A stretch of 64,000 bases of DNA from Bacteriovoracaceae bacterium (GTDB lineage Bacteria > Bdellovibrionota > Bacteriovoracia > Bacteriovoracales > Bacteriovoracaceae): positions 1-64,000 of the forward strand of contig JAIPEG010000003.1 of assembly GCA_021737405.1 (NCBI GenBank), written 5' to 3'. Positions 42,930 through 51,433 of the stretch are shown piece by piece. Under the pieces are notes generated by a model, which did no database searches, was not told the DNA's origin, and saw nothing but the letters and a program-made list of their open reading frames with translations. The position numbers and the translations under genes were made by a program. Each line of letters opens with the position of its first letter. Positions within the stretch are counted from its first letter, which is position 1.

Positions 42930-43556
42930 CTAAAAAAGTAACTCCCCCCTGCCTTCTCTAATGAGTTCCATTTGGTCCTCCCGTAAATCATAAACCGTAG
43001 ATGGCCCTATAAAGTCGACCTCACCTGGGTCAATAATCATCCCCAAACGAGAACCAAGGACTTCTTCAACTTCGTAAGAATAAATGGGTCCCTTATCGGG
43101 GGATCGACCTAAGACATTTGCATCAATCTGGGTGGAGATGAGCGGTCCTCCTAAATTCTTAATCAAGCGATTAATTAGAACATCAGGAACAAATCTTAAT
43201 CCGATCTGATGATCTGTTTTTGATGCCTTTAAGACTTTAGTCACCTTCTTAGTGGCCTCAAATATAAATGTATAGTGTCCTGGAATTTTATTTCGAATGA
43301 GCTTGAATGATGAATCTGGAATATGGGCCAGCTCACTTGCCATAGAAAAATCACTACAGAGTAATGAGAAGTGATGATCTCTTTCCACCCCTTTAATTTG
43401 ATAAAGTTTATCAACGGCATTTTTCTTGAAGGGATCAGCGAGAAAGACCCAATTTGTGTCTGTTGGAGCTGCAATCAAATGACCCTCTCGAATTAAGTTG
43501 CAGGCCTTGGCAACAATTCGATCATCGGGATCATGGGCAAAAACGTATTCTATCAA
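42930..43556 (-). CDS. Sua5/YciO/YrdC family protein, YciO-like
   Basis: 208 residues in the YrdC fold without a Sua5 C-terminal domain. PTDTNWVFLADPF, KLYQIKGVERDHHFSLLCSDFS, GHYTFIFEA, GLRFVPD and ISTQIDAN match YciO-type proteins, whose function is unclear compared with Sua5. TTG at 43556 with AGGA seven nt before. Directly downstream of the cpaF-type ATPase gene, probably cotranscribed. Confidence 0.82.
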   Translation of the reverse strand: MIEYVFAHDPDDRIVAKACNLIREGHLIAAPTDTNWVFLADPFKKNAVDKLYQIKGVERDHHFSLLCSDFSMASELAHIPDSSFKLIRNKIPGHYTFIFEATKKVTKVLKASKTDHQIGLRFVPDVLINRLIKNLGGPLISTQIDANVLGRSPDKGPIYSYEVEEVLGSRLGMIIDPGEVDFIGPSTVYDLREDQMELIREGRGELLF

Positions 43557-43565
43557 TGGATCATC

Positions 43566-44603
43566 CTATTGGTTAAAAAAGTCTTGTGGTAATCCGCCGT
43601 GACGATGAAGCTTGTCCATATTCTTGGGGGATATCCCGGTTCCAATGAGTCCCTCATCTTCTCTAATCGCCAATTGATGGGACAAAATGTTTGCCCCCTC
43701 CATACCAGTGATTTCCATAATTTGATTGATGACTCTTTGCCCTTCTCGATTTCGACCTAGCTGCAAAATAAAGTCAACGCCCTGTGCGATTTGTTTACGC
43801 ACCACTTGAAAAGGAACCTCAAATCCAGACATAAGAAATAAGTTTTCCATACGACTAATGCATTCGCCTGGACTATTAGAGTGGATTGAAGACATTGAAC
43901 CATCATGGCCTGTATTCATGGCCTGAAGGAGATCAAAGAGCTCTCCTCCACGTACTTCGCCTACGATAATTCGATCGGGTCGCATTCTAAGAGTATTTTT
44001 TACGAGGTCTCTCGCCGTCAAGCCTGAGTGCTCCTTGCTCGCAGCAAACACTTCTAAACGCACAACATTTGGAGAGGACAAGGAAAGTTCGAGGGTATCC
44101 TCAATGGTAATAACTCGCTCAGCGGGACTCATCTCTTTAAGAAGTAGATTCATAAAGGTCGTTTTTCCAACCCCCGTACCACCAGAGACAATAATATTAC
44201 AACGACTGGCAACCATAGCTTTTAAAAGTTCTATCCATCTTTTATTAAGACCAAAAACAGTTTCATCATCATCAAATGACTTAATCGACTTTAAATACTT
44301 ACGAATCGTTACCGCGGGACTACCTTGAGAGTAAGGTTCTGAAATAATATTGACCCTTGATCCATCCGGAAGACTTCCATCAAGAATAGGATTTTCCGCA
44401 TTGAATTCTTTTTTATTAAAATGGGCCACTTCTTTAGCAAAGTCATATAGGTCATTCTTAGATAACTGAACATTGAGCTGAATGAACTGCCCCTGTCTTT
44501 CCACAAAAACTCGCTTAGGATCATTAATGATGACCTCTGTAATTCCCCTTTTAGAACCAAGATCATTAATGAGATTCCAAACAGTATTTTCTTTTTGTTC
44601 CAT
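43566..44603 (-). CDS. cpaF-like: CpaF/TadA-family secretion ATPase
   Basis: 345 residues, VirB11/PilT-like hexameric ATPase. N-terminal domain (about 10-125), Walker A SGGTGVGKTT, ASP box-like IEDTLEL, Walker B RIIVGEVRGGE and a conserved His in the GHDGSMSSIHSNSP box. Such ATPases power tad pili or type II-like secretion at the inner membrane, but no TadB/TadC, secretin or pilin gene is adjacent. GGGAGAAAGGG before the ATG. Unknown genes flank it on both sides. Confidence 0.88.
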   Translation of the reverse strand: MEQKENTVWNLINDLGSKRGITEVIINDPKRVFVERQGQFIQLNVQLSKNDLYDFAKEVAHFNKKEFNAENPILDGSLPDGSRVNIISEPYSQGSPAVTIRKYLKSIKSFDDDETVFGLNKRWIELLKAMVASRCNIIVSGGTGVGKTTFMNLLLKEMSPAERVITIEDTLELSLSSPNVVRLEVFAASKEHSGLTARDLVKNTLRMRPDRIIVGEVRGGELFDLLQAMNTGHDGSMSSIHSNSPGECISRMENLFLMSGFEVPFQVVRKQIAQGVDFILQLGRNREGQRVINQIMEITGMEGANILSHQLAIREDEGLIGTGISPKNMDKLHRHGGLPQDFFNQ

Positions 44604-44614
44604 CCCTTTCTCCC

Positions 44615-45295
44615 TTAAATGGTGGGATTATAAAAAACTTCTAAATGTCCAATACTGGCCCCATAGGCTAAAAATGAACGGATAAATTGATAGTCTTGAT
44701 CATTCGTCATACCTCTGCGAAGAGAAGCAAATCCCCCACCTGCCTCTAGCAGTTTGCGGACTCTCTCCAGCCCGTGGACCTCACAAGCATTGGCCAAAGA
44801 GATGTATAACCAGTCTATATAAGTCGTTTTGGTGCTTACAAGTTCTAATAATTTAGAGACATCTGATGAAATCATGGAGACCTTAAGTGAGTGATTATTT
44901 CTTTTTTGGCCTAATAAATTCATCTTCAAATAAAAACCCAGTAGAAAGGCACGATTATACCCATCAATCGTTTGCCCCTTTAATGAATCCTCAAAATCGA
45001 GAATATCACTAACAAGATTTAAGCAAGGTTCCTCTGGAAATACACCGTATTTTTGATGATAGAGATAAGCCCCGGCCAATCTGTCACGAAAACCAAGCCA
45101 GCCCAGCGAGGTGATAACCTTTTCAAAAGATAAGTGCCCTTCTAGGTCACTAAAGGTTCGACTAGCGAGAGATTGAAAATTAGATGTGCTCCATATAGTT
45201 TTCTTTAAATGAGAAAATCCATTGCCGGTACTTTGCATATTGGATTGCAGTAACCAGGTAAATTCCTGAGGTAAATGGACATACTGTAGGTTCAT
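44615..45295 (-). CDS. Protein of unknown function upstream of the CpaF-type ATPase
   Basis: 226 residues, soluble, helix-rich with no signal or TM. I do not recognise it. It ends 11 bp before cpaF and is on the same strand, so the two are probably an operon. ATG at 45295 is preferred to 45301 because a TAAAAT hexamer at 45302-45307 would place a leaderless start exactly 6 nt away. A role in loading or regulating the ATPase is plausible but unsupported by any motif. Confidence 0.55.
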   Translation of the reverse strand: MNLQYVHLPQEFTWLLQSNMQSTGNGFSHLKKTIWSTSNFQSLASRTFSDLEGHLSFEKVITSLGWLGFRDRLAGAYLYHQKYGVFPEEPCLNLVSDILDFEDSLKGQTIDGYNRAFLLGFYLKMNLLGQKRNNHSLKVSMISSDVSKLLELVSTKTTYIDWLYISLANACEVHGLERVRKLLEAGGGFASLRRGMTNDQDYQFIRSFLAYGASIGHLEVFYNPTI

Positions 45296-45336
45296 TCTCA
45301 TATTTTAACTTTTTTTATGGGAAATGGGACTCTTTT

Positions 45337-45909
45337 ATGACCGACTATTACAGTCCATCAAAAAACCTACTAGCGACAATTACAAGGAGTCTCTATAATT
45401 TAGTTATGAAGTTACCCTTGATACAAAAATTAGAAATTATCCCAACCCAAGTCGAAGAGATCCAGGCGATTTTTAAAAAGAATGGTGTCGCCTCTTGCCC
45501 AACGCTTCTCTTATTCACTAATTTAAATGGCCATAAATTAAGTGTTGCTTTTGAAATGTGCCAAAAAGCATTCCAGAATTTGGAACTAAACCCACGGTTT
45601 CCATATCCGACCTACATCGTCCATGAAGCAGAGACGAAGCAATCATTTTTTCCAGAAATACAGTCTCAAAATAATTTACCAAAGCACTTTATAAAAAAAA
45701 TTAAAAGAGTCAAAAAGAGAGAACAGTCTCTTTTAGATAAAGTTATCACCCTTAGTGATAGGATTAAAAACCATAAAATCCACGAAGACCTTGAGTATCT
45801 TAAAAGTAAGTCTCAACAGAATAGAGAATTAAGTAATCTTTGTGCCGAAAAGTCTTTCTATCTAGAATTACTTGAAAAGATGAATAGCACTAATCCAGAA
45901 GAGGTATAG
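45337..45909 (+). CDS. Protein of unknown function with C-terminal coiled coil
   Basis: 190 residues. N-terminal alpha/beta segment (CPTLLLFTNLNGHKLSVAFEM) and a charged helical C-terminal half (about 115-180, KKIKRVKKREQSLLDKV through SDRIKN) that could form a coiled coil. GGGA about seven nt before the ATG. Divergent from the CpaF-associated gene and 2 bp upstream of the next gene; the pair forms a small operon. Confidence 0.5.
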   Translation: MTDYYSPSKNLLATITRSLYNLVMKLPLIQKLEIIPTQVEEIQAIFKKNGVASCPTLLLFTNLNGHKLSVAFEMCQKAFQNLELNPRFPYPTYIVHEAETKQSFFPEIQSQNNLPKHFIKKIKRVKKREQSLLDKVITLSDRIKNHKIHEDLEYLKSKSQQNRELSNLCAEKSFYLELLEKMNSTNPEEV

Positions 45910-45911
45910 GC

Positions 45912-46271
45912 TTGAGCAAAAAGAAAATTTATCTAACTGACAAAAAGAAAAAAGACTTAGAGGGTTTTGAAGATGTCATGGATCTTATCGGTCAAAGTGA
46001 AACCGAAATTCGAAGTGACAAAGAAATTCAAATTGAGGATTATGAAATATTTGATTTTTTAGAAAAGGAAATATTGCGCTTAGAAAAAATTGATCAATTT
46101 TTCACAACCCAACTTCCCATTGATAAGCGCTACTCTCAAACGAAGGCCCTTATTGAAAAAGAAAGTGGAGATGTCGCTCTTTTAAGAGAAGAAATCATTG
46201 ATAAATTAAAGCAAGAAGAATCAAACCTTAATCAATTCATGTCTAATTTATTTGCAAAAACCTTTAATTAA
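45912..46271 (+). CDS. Protein of unknown function, acidic helical
   Basis: 119 residues with long charged helices (EIQIEDYEIFDFLEKEILRLEK, REEIIDKLKQEESNLNQF), likely coiled coil. TTG at 45912 follows GAGGTATAGG. It overlaps the convergent 584-residue gene by 8 bp. Probably acts with the upstream gene product. Confidence 0.45.
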   Translation: MSKKKIYLTDKKKKDLEGFEDVMDLIGQSETEIRSDKEIQIEDYEIFDFLEKEILRLEKIDQFFTTQLPIDKRYSQTKALIEKESGDVALLREEIIDKLKQEESNLNQFMSNLFAKTFN

Positions 46272-48018
46272 AGTCTTCTGGCCTTTTGAAAATAATGGGA
46301 CCACCGACATGAGCAAAATCCCCTTCTTCGAGAAACTCATAATCATAACCTTCAAGTTGCTCTTTTAGAAGGCCTAAAAGATAGATCTCAAAGCCATCTA
46401 GCTCATCTAACCCAAAGCTCTTCTTAAAAGCTATTATATCAACGGATATATTGTCCAATAGATCCCCTTTAGAATCTAAGCAACTACGAGTAAAGGAGAT
46501 AAATTCATCTAAGGTTAAACCCAACTTCCCTTTATTGAGAACTTCTTGCTTTAAGAGTCCGGAGTTCAGAAGCTGAAAGTTAGCGAAACTTGAAATGAAG
46601 ATTGTTTCAACATCAATATCATCCACATTATAATTCATATAGAAATGATCTTGAATTCTTCCTTCCGTACGAAGTGGCAGAAAGTTTTGATAGAGGCCTT
46701 GCACAAAAGGCAAAAGATCTATAATAAAACGCCCCTGTTTTTCCCATTTATCATATATTGCAAAGGAAGATATTCTCTGAGGTGCATTTTGAGAAAGGTC
46801 TACATAACTGACAGGGATATCAAAACAATAATCGATATACTCATTTAAAGTTTTACCTAAGAAAGCAGATTGATCTTCTAAAGCACTTTGTCTTAGTGCC
46901 TTTTTAAGATCGGCCTGTAAGAAACGAATGAGGGAGTTTCCAATTTTAAAAATTTCGGTGAAGTCATAGATATCAAATAAGGACTGCCCCTCTTCAAGAG
47001 TGATAATCCCATTTTTAAAAGCATATTCTTTTAAATAGTCAAAACCTAAAAGAAGAGCGTCTTTTGTTTTTTCTCCTGCCCTATTAATAGCAACGGCACC
47101 ATCTTTAAAAGATCCTCTTAAGGCCACGTTTCCGTTAACAAGTCTTAGAAAATTAAACTGTAGATAGGAGCTTCGTTTATCATCTTCAACTTTAGATAAT
47201 TCTTCATCAAAAGAGCTAAAAGATTCTTTAAAGGGAATAAGTGCTTTCTTTGGAAGAACCTGACTCTTAGAAAAAGAAGAAACGCCCACAGAAATTTTCT
47301 CTTTCTTTTTAAGAATATTTTCCATTACAGCACGATTTACAAAAGGATTGTCTATTTCTAGTGCATCAAAATAATCCACAAAACCGGCCTCACTTAAGCG
47401 ACCTTTTTTAAGTTGATACTCATCCTCTACAACATTTAACGCACCATCAGAGACCATTTTGAAGAGCCAAGTATATGCGTGCTCGACACCCATATTGGCG
47501 TAGATTTCCCGAATAAGGGCCCGCACTTCTGAGATATAGGAATAGTCTTCGTGAAACTCAAAGAGAAGGAGCCCATCATCTGTTAAAAAGTAATTATCAT
47601 GATCTGGATATGATGGATCATCATAATCAAAGGTCCAAATATTAAAGCGCCCTTTTAAAAAGAGTAAGAAAGAAACGCCTGACGCAAACTCTCCTCTCAC
47701 ATCATCGTCCATACACTGAGCATAGGATTGGACCCAAAAATCAAACTCATCAGGATCAAGATCGTCTTTAAACCAAAGATCGAGGTCTTGAATAAGTTGC
47801 CTCTGACCTTTTGAAAGTCGAACCAGATATTCGCCAACTTGATTAGGAGACAAGTTTTTTAAGGCTAAATAAAGAGGTTGGAGAGGTATATTTTCAAGGG
47901 TTAAACCTTTTTCAACTAAAGATTCAATCATCTCCATTGAAGAATATGAATCACTCTCTTTCATCATTGAATCTAAGAAATTAGAACCTAACTTATCCTT
48001 AGAATTACTTTTAGACAC
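46264..48018 (-). CDS. Large cytosolic protein of unknown function
   Basis: 584 residues, acidic, no TM or signal. Overall pattern (a helical region with LSPNQVGEYLVRLSKGQRQLIQDLDLWFKDDLDPDEF near residues 55-95 and repeated short acidic loops) resembles the DUF6178 family of deltaproteobacterial-type proteins, but this is a tentative match by eye. No catalytic motif is evident. Stands alone upstream of a truncated peroxiredoxin gene. Confidence 0.6.
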   Translation of the reverse strand: MSKSNSKDKLGSNFLDSMMKESDSYSSMEMIESLVEKGLTLENIPLQPLYLALKNLSPNQVGEYLVRLSKGQRQLIQDLDLWFKDDLDPDEFDFWVQSYAQCMDDDVRGEFASGVSFLLFLKGRFNIWTFDYDDPSYPDHDNYFLTDDGLLLFEFHEDYSYISEVRALIREIYANMGVEHAYTWLFKMVSDGALNVVEDEYQLKKGRLSEAGFVDYFDALEIDNPFVNRAVMENILKKKEKISVGVSSFSKSQVLPKKALIPFKESFSSFDEELSKVEDDKRSSYLQFNFLRLVNGNVALRGSFKDGAVAINRAGEKTKDALLLGFDYLKEYAFKNGIITLEEGQSLFDIYDFTEIFKIGNSLIRFLQADLKKALRQSALEDQSAFLGKTLNEYIDYCFDIPVSYVDLSQNAPQRISSFAIYDKWEKQGRFIIDLLPFVQGLYQNFLPLRTEGRIQDHFYMNYNVDDIDVETIFISSFANFQLLNSGLLKQEVLNKGKLGLTLDEFISFTRSCLDSKGDLLDNISVDIIAFKKSFGLDELDGFEIYLLGLLKEQLEGYDYEFLEEGDFAHVGGPIIFKRPEDFN

Positions 48019-48071
48019 TTTTTGGCCCCTTTAGTTTAGAAGAGGCCTAATTTAGCAAGGAAAGGCCGCTT

Positions 48072-48434
48072 TTACAATTGCCGAAGTACCTTTAAGACAT
48101 CAGTTGGCTCGGCCCTGACGGTATAATCGGGATCCACGAAGGAATAACGAATAACCCCTGACTTATCAATGATATAGGTTCCGGGCATTGGAAGTTCACC
48201 TTGATCATTTTCTTGATAAGTTTTCAAATCAATGCCAAATTTTTGGTAAACCCCCAAGGTTTCCTTATCTACTTTAAAAGCTAGGCCAAAAGCTTTAGCC
48301 GCCTTATTATTTAGATCACTAAAAATTTCAAAACTTAATTTCCTCTTAGCTTTGGTCTTTTTGGCATTTAGGACTGTATCGGGAGAAATCTCGTTTTTCC
48401 TGTAATTTTTCTGTAAGAGTTTGAGAAAATACAA
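48072..48434 (-). pseudogene. Remnant of an AhpC/TSA peroxiredoxin-like gene
   Basis: 120 codons that match only the C-terminal half of a peroxiredoxin-like protein: ISPDTVLNAKKTKAKRKLSFEIFSD, KAAKAFGLAFKV, YQKFGIDL, LPMPGTYIIDKSGVIRYSFVDPDYTVRAEPTDVLKVL. The N-terminal half with the active-site PxxxTxxC/CxxC segment is missing, and only 64 bp separate it from the next gene, so the front of the gene has been deleted. Most likely non-functional. No ribosome binding site evident. Confidence 0.65.
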
Positions 48435-48498
48435 ATAACTAAATCATAAGAATATAATCGAAATAGGCTTTGACTCCTAAAGGACTTTACATTTATTT

Positions 48499-49248
48499 CT
48501 AATCACCAAATTGATCTTGCTCAAAAAGATCAAGCTGAGGAGATAGTTTTTTAATTTTACCCTTTTCTTTTGGTTCATCGAACACATCATAAAAGGCCTC
48601 TTTGGGATCTTGAAGAAAGGAGTACAGACCCTCCTTACTGACGCCTTGTGGATTAAGCCAATCATTCCAATATTCTTTTTTTAAGAAAATAGGACAACGA
48701 TCGTGACCCGCCTCTTGTACCTCATCAGGAGGGTCAGTGGTAATAATAGCAAAGGAGTAAAAGCTCATTTCGTCATCCTGAAAATAATCAAAAAGAACAG
48801 GTGCACACATTCGCTCATAATCTCTTGGTCCAAAACGCACAAGCTGCTTTGCCTGGTTCCTCTCAACCCATTCATAGAATGAAGTAAAAGGAAAAAGACC
48901 ATGATTCTTTCCAAAAAGAGGACTCCACGTTCTTCTTTTTTCAAGAGAATCAAGACGAGCATTAAAGAGATTAAATTTTGATGGAACTTCCTCTAACGAA
49001 TGTTGAGGCCGAATCCTGTAGCGCATAGGTGAGATAACACGAGTCATCTTCCCATTTATAGATGCACTGTGAATAACAGGTGCAAAAGTGTTGGGAAAAA
49101 TACGCTGATCCTCATCTGGTCCCCTAAATTGTTGAGGGTTTTTCTCGCTAAGCGATAAGAAACGCTCAAATGCTTTACCATCAACCTTAGCTTCAAAGAT
49201 TTTGCTGAGAAGCCCTAAGTTTCTTTCGATGGCCACGCTAAAGCACAT
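48499..49248 (-). CDS. SOS response-associated peptidase (SRAP/YedK/HMCES family)
   Basis: Shields abasic sites in single-stranded DNA by forming a protein crosslink with its N-terminal Cys2 (after Met removal). 249 residues: M-C2-FS, NARLDS (for the NARxE segment), the FYEW motif TSFYEWVE and AGHDRCPIFL for the conserved HxRMP. Directly follows the VAT1-like gene. Confidence 0.87.
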   Translation of the reverse strand: MCFSVAIERNLGLLSKIFEAKVDGKAFERFLSLSEKNPQQFRGPDEDQRIFPNTFAPVIHSASINGKMTRVISPMRYRIRPQHSLEEVPSKFNLFNARLDSLEKRRTWSPLFGKNHGLFPFTSFYEWVERNQAKQLVRFGPRDYERMCAPVLFDYFQDDEMSFYSFAIITTDPPDEVQEAGHDRCPIFLKKEYWNDWLNPQGVSKEGLYSFLQDPKEAFYDVFDEPKEKGKIKKLSPQLDLFEQDQFGD

Positions 49249-50256
49249 TTAGAGGGAACTCCAATCGATCAAAACCTTTCCTTTTGAAAGACCTCGCCCT
49301 AAATAATTGAGGGCCTCTTCGATCTCTTCTGCTTTAAAAACCTTATCAATTCTTGGCCTAAGCTCAAACTTACCACTCGTTAGATTATCAAAAGAATTTG
49401 TTAGGGCCCTTGGTTCAGAAAAAAGCTTGAGAACATTTAACCCAAAAACGCCATGATTCTCATTCATCAATTGAATGGGGCTAATCTTCTTTATTTTTAG
49501 AAATTCTTTTATGACATTAGTAAATGAGAGCTGGCCGTTTTTGACCATATGACTGGCCCCAATGGCCACGAGGCGTCCTAATGGATTAAGTTTCAAGCGA
49601 TCCCTATGCAATGACTCTCCTGCACGAGAGTTTAAGACTACATCAACCCGCTCTGAACTCTCATTCCACTCTTTTAAGAGAAGTGCCTTAACCCCACTCT
49701 CTTGAATGATCGCAAGTTTTTCTTCTTTAGAAGTGAGGCCAATAATTTCTTTTACACCACACTGTTTTAGGTATTGAATGCTTAGCGCGCCTAAAGCTCC
49801 TGAAGCACAATCAATCATCACGCGATCAGAGGGTCTGACTCTAGCAAGTTCACCAAAGGCCAGATCACAAGTGAGGCCACTGACAATCAATCCTGCTGCT
49901 TCCTCATTTGTTAAAGTGTTCGGAATTTTTCTCACTTGCCAAGCAGGGGCATCACAAATTGAGCTATAGCCCCCAAAATTCATGCCAGACATAACCCTAT
50001 CGCCGACTTTTAAACCTTCAACATTTGATCCAACTTCAATAACTTCACCACTAATTTCATAGCCAGGACAAAAGGGAGCAACAGGTGCATCAGGGTAAAG
50101 ACCTAAGCGCATCATGACATCGGCGAAATTTAAACCACTGAAGTGAACCTTAACTCGCACCGCATCATCACTTAATTTGGCCAATATCCCTTCAATTAAG
50201 CGTAAGTGATTGAACTTACCCGGTTTAATGAGCTGAATTTTAACAAATTTATCCAT
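49249..50256 (-). CDS. Zinc-type alcohol dehydrogenase/quinone oxidoreductase (VAT1-like)
   Basis: 335 residues of the MDR superfamily. GroES-like N-terminal domain (SGLNFADVMMRLGLYP, PGYEISGEV, GDRVMSG) and Rossmann domain (IDCASGALGALSIQYLKQCG) with the GALG nucleotide-binding turn; closest in style to VAT1/quinone reductases. Probably NADPH-dependent reductase; substrate unknown. ATG at 50256 with AAGGAA eight nt before is preferred over an upstream in-frame start at 50331. The stop abuts the SRAP gene. Confidence 0.8.
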   Translation of the reverse strand: MDKFVKIQLIKPGKFNHLRLIEGILAKLSDDAVRVKVHFSGLNFADVMMRLGLYPDAPVAPFCPGYEISGEVIEVGSNVEGLKVGDRVMSGMNFGGYSSICDAPAWQVRKIPNTLTNEEAAGLIVSGLTCDLAFGELARVRPSDRVMIDCASGALGALSIQYLKQCGVKEIIGLTSKEEKLAIIQESGVKALLLKEWNESSERVDVVLNSRAGESLHRDRLKLNPLGRLVAIGASHMVKNGQLSFTNVIKEFLKIKKISPIQLMNENHGVFGLNVLKLFSEPRALTNSFDNLTSGKFELRPRIDKVFKAEEIEEALNYLGRGLSKGKVLIDWSSL

Positions 50257-50352
50257 GAAAATGATTCCTTGGTGAGTGTTAGTAGTATTGCACAATCCCA
50301 TCAGCTTTCCTATATTAGCCCCTAAAATCACTCAATCTAAAGAGACAATAAT

Positions 50353-51360
50353 ATGCGTCAAAACTATACTTTTACTGGCAAACAAAACCCCCATGCAATT
50401 AGAAGTCGCGAAATCTTAAAAAAATATCCCCAAGTAAAAGAGTGGATGAAACCTTACCCAATGACGGCCCTATGGATAGCTCTTCTCAATATCATTCAGC
50501 TTGCTACGGGTTGGGCGATTGTTCATTATGACTTATCAGGTTGGTGGATTTTTGCGCTCGCCTATACCGTTGGAGCACTCTCTTGCCATGCTCTATTTGT
50601 TTTACTCCACGATGCCGGCCACGACGCTATTTGGAAGAGTCGTAACTGGAATAGAGTTTGGGGCATTTTCTGTAATATGGGCCAAGGCCTGCCATCGGCC
50701 ATGGGCTTTAGAACCTACCACCTTTTGCACCATGCTCATTTAAATGAATATAAGAACGATGCGGATTTGGCCTTTGATTGGGAGGCAAAGCTTGTTAAAA
50801 ATATTTGGTGGAGAAAAATTCTCTGGTTTTCTCTCTTCTTCCTTGTGGAAAGTATCCGTCCCGCACGATTAGAAAAAGGAAAAACATTTGATCGTTGGGT
50901 CTTCTTAAATATTATTTTTGTCGTGGCGACTAATACAGCGATCTATCAATTTATTGGCCCTTGGGCGCTAGGTTATATTCTTCTATCAAGCTTCTTTAGT
51001 GTAGGTCTCCACCCCGTAGGCGCAAGATGGATTCAAGAGCATTACACTTACAAAGAAGGTCAAGAGACCTATAGTTACTATGGGCCTCTTAATAATTATC
51101 AGTTCAATATTGGTTATCATAATGAACACCACGACTTTTATCGTGTGCCATGGATACATTTGCCAAAGATCAAAGCTTTAGCACCAGAGTATTACGATAA
51201 TCTTTATGCTCATACCTCTTGGACTAAACTTATTCTTGATTTCATTTTTAATCCTGAGCGAGATCTCTATCAAAGAATTGTTCGTGAAAGAACAATTAAC
51301 GACCGCAAGAACTCAAATATTGTGCCCTCCGGAGCAGAAGACGTCAGTTTTGCTAAGTAA
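50353..51360 (+). CDS. Fatty acid/sphingolipid desaturase, close to eukaryotic dihydroceramide delta-4 desaturase (DES1)
   Basis: 335-residue membrane desaturase with three histidine boxes: HDAGH (86-90), HLLHH (123-127) and HNEHH (256-260), typical of di-iron lipid desaturases. The likeness to DEGS1/DES1 goes beyond the boxes: an N-terminal SREILKKYPQVKEWMKPYP matches the family REILxKYPxIKxLMKPDP start, and the end is laid out as VGLHPVGARWIQEHY, QETYSYYGPLN, GYHNEHHDF and YYDNL in the same order. It would insert a delta-4 double bond in sphinganine-type acyl chains. Bacteriovorax stolpii makes sphingophosphonolipids, which fits. ATG at 50353 with AAAGAGA before. Divergent from the VAT1-like gene. 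Confidence 0.85.
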   Translation: MRQNYTFTGKQNPHAIRSREILKKYPQVKEWMKPYPMTALWIALLNIIQLATGWAIVHYDLSGWWIFALAYTVGALSCHALFVLLHDAGHDAIWKSRNWNRVWGIFCNMGQGLPSAMGFRTYHLLHHAHLNEYKNDADLAFDWEAKLVKNIWWRKILWFSLFFLVESIRPARLEKGKTFDRWVFLNIIFVVATNTAIYQFIGPWALGYILLSSFFSVGLHPVGARWIQEHYTYKEGQETYSYYGPLNNYQFNIGYHNEHHDFYRVPWIHLPKIKALAPEYYDNLYAHTSWTKLILDFIFNPERDLYQRIVRERTINDRKNSNIVPSGAEDVSFAK

Positions 51361-51433
51361 GAAACTTTCCTTTTCCATAGAAGACGCTGCACCTCAAAGG
51401 GTGTTATAATTTTCTTCTAACAAAGAGGAAAAT

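Noticed and set aside
46264..48018. Toxin or immunity protein idea for the 584-residue gene
   Set aside because: No toxin motif or polymorphic C-terminus; weak DUF6178 resemblance is a better guess.
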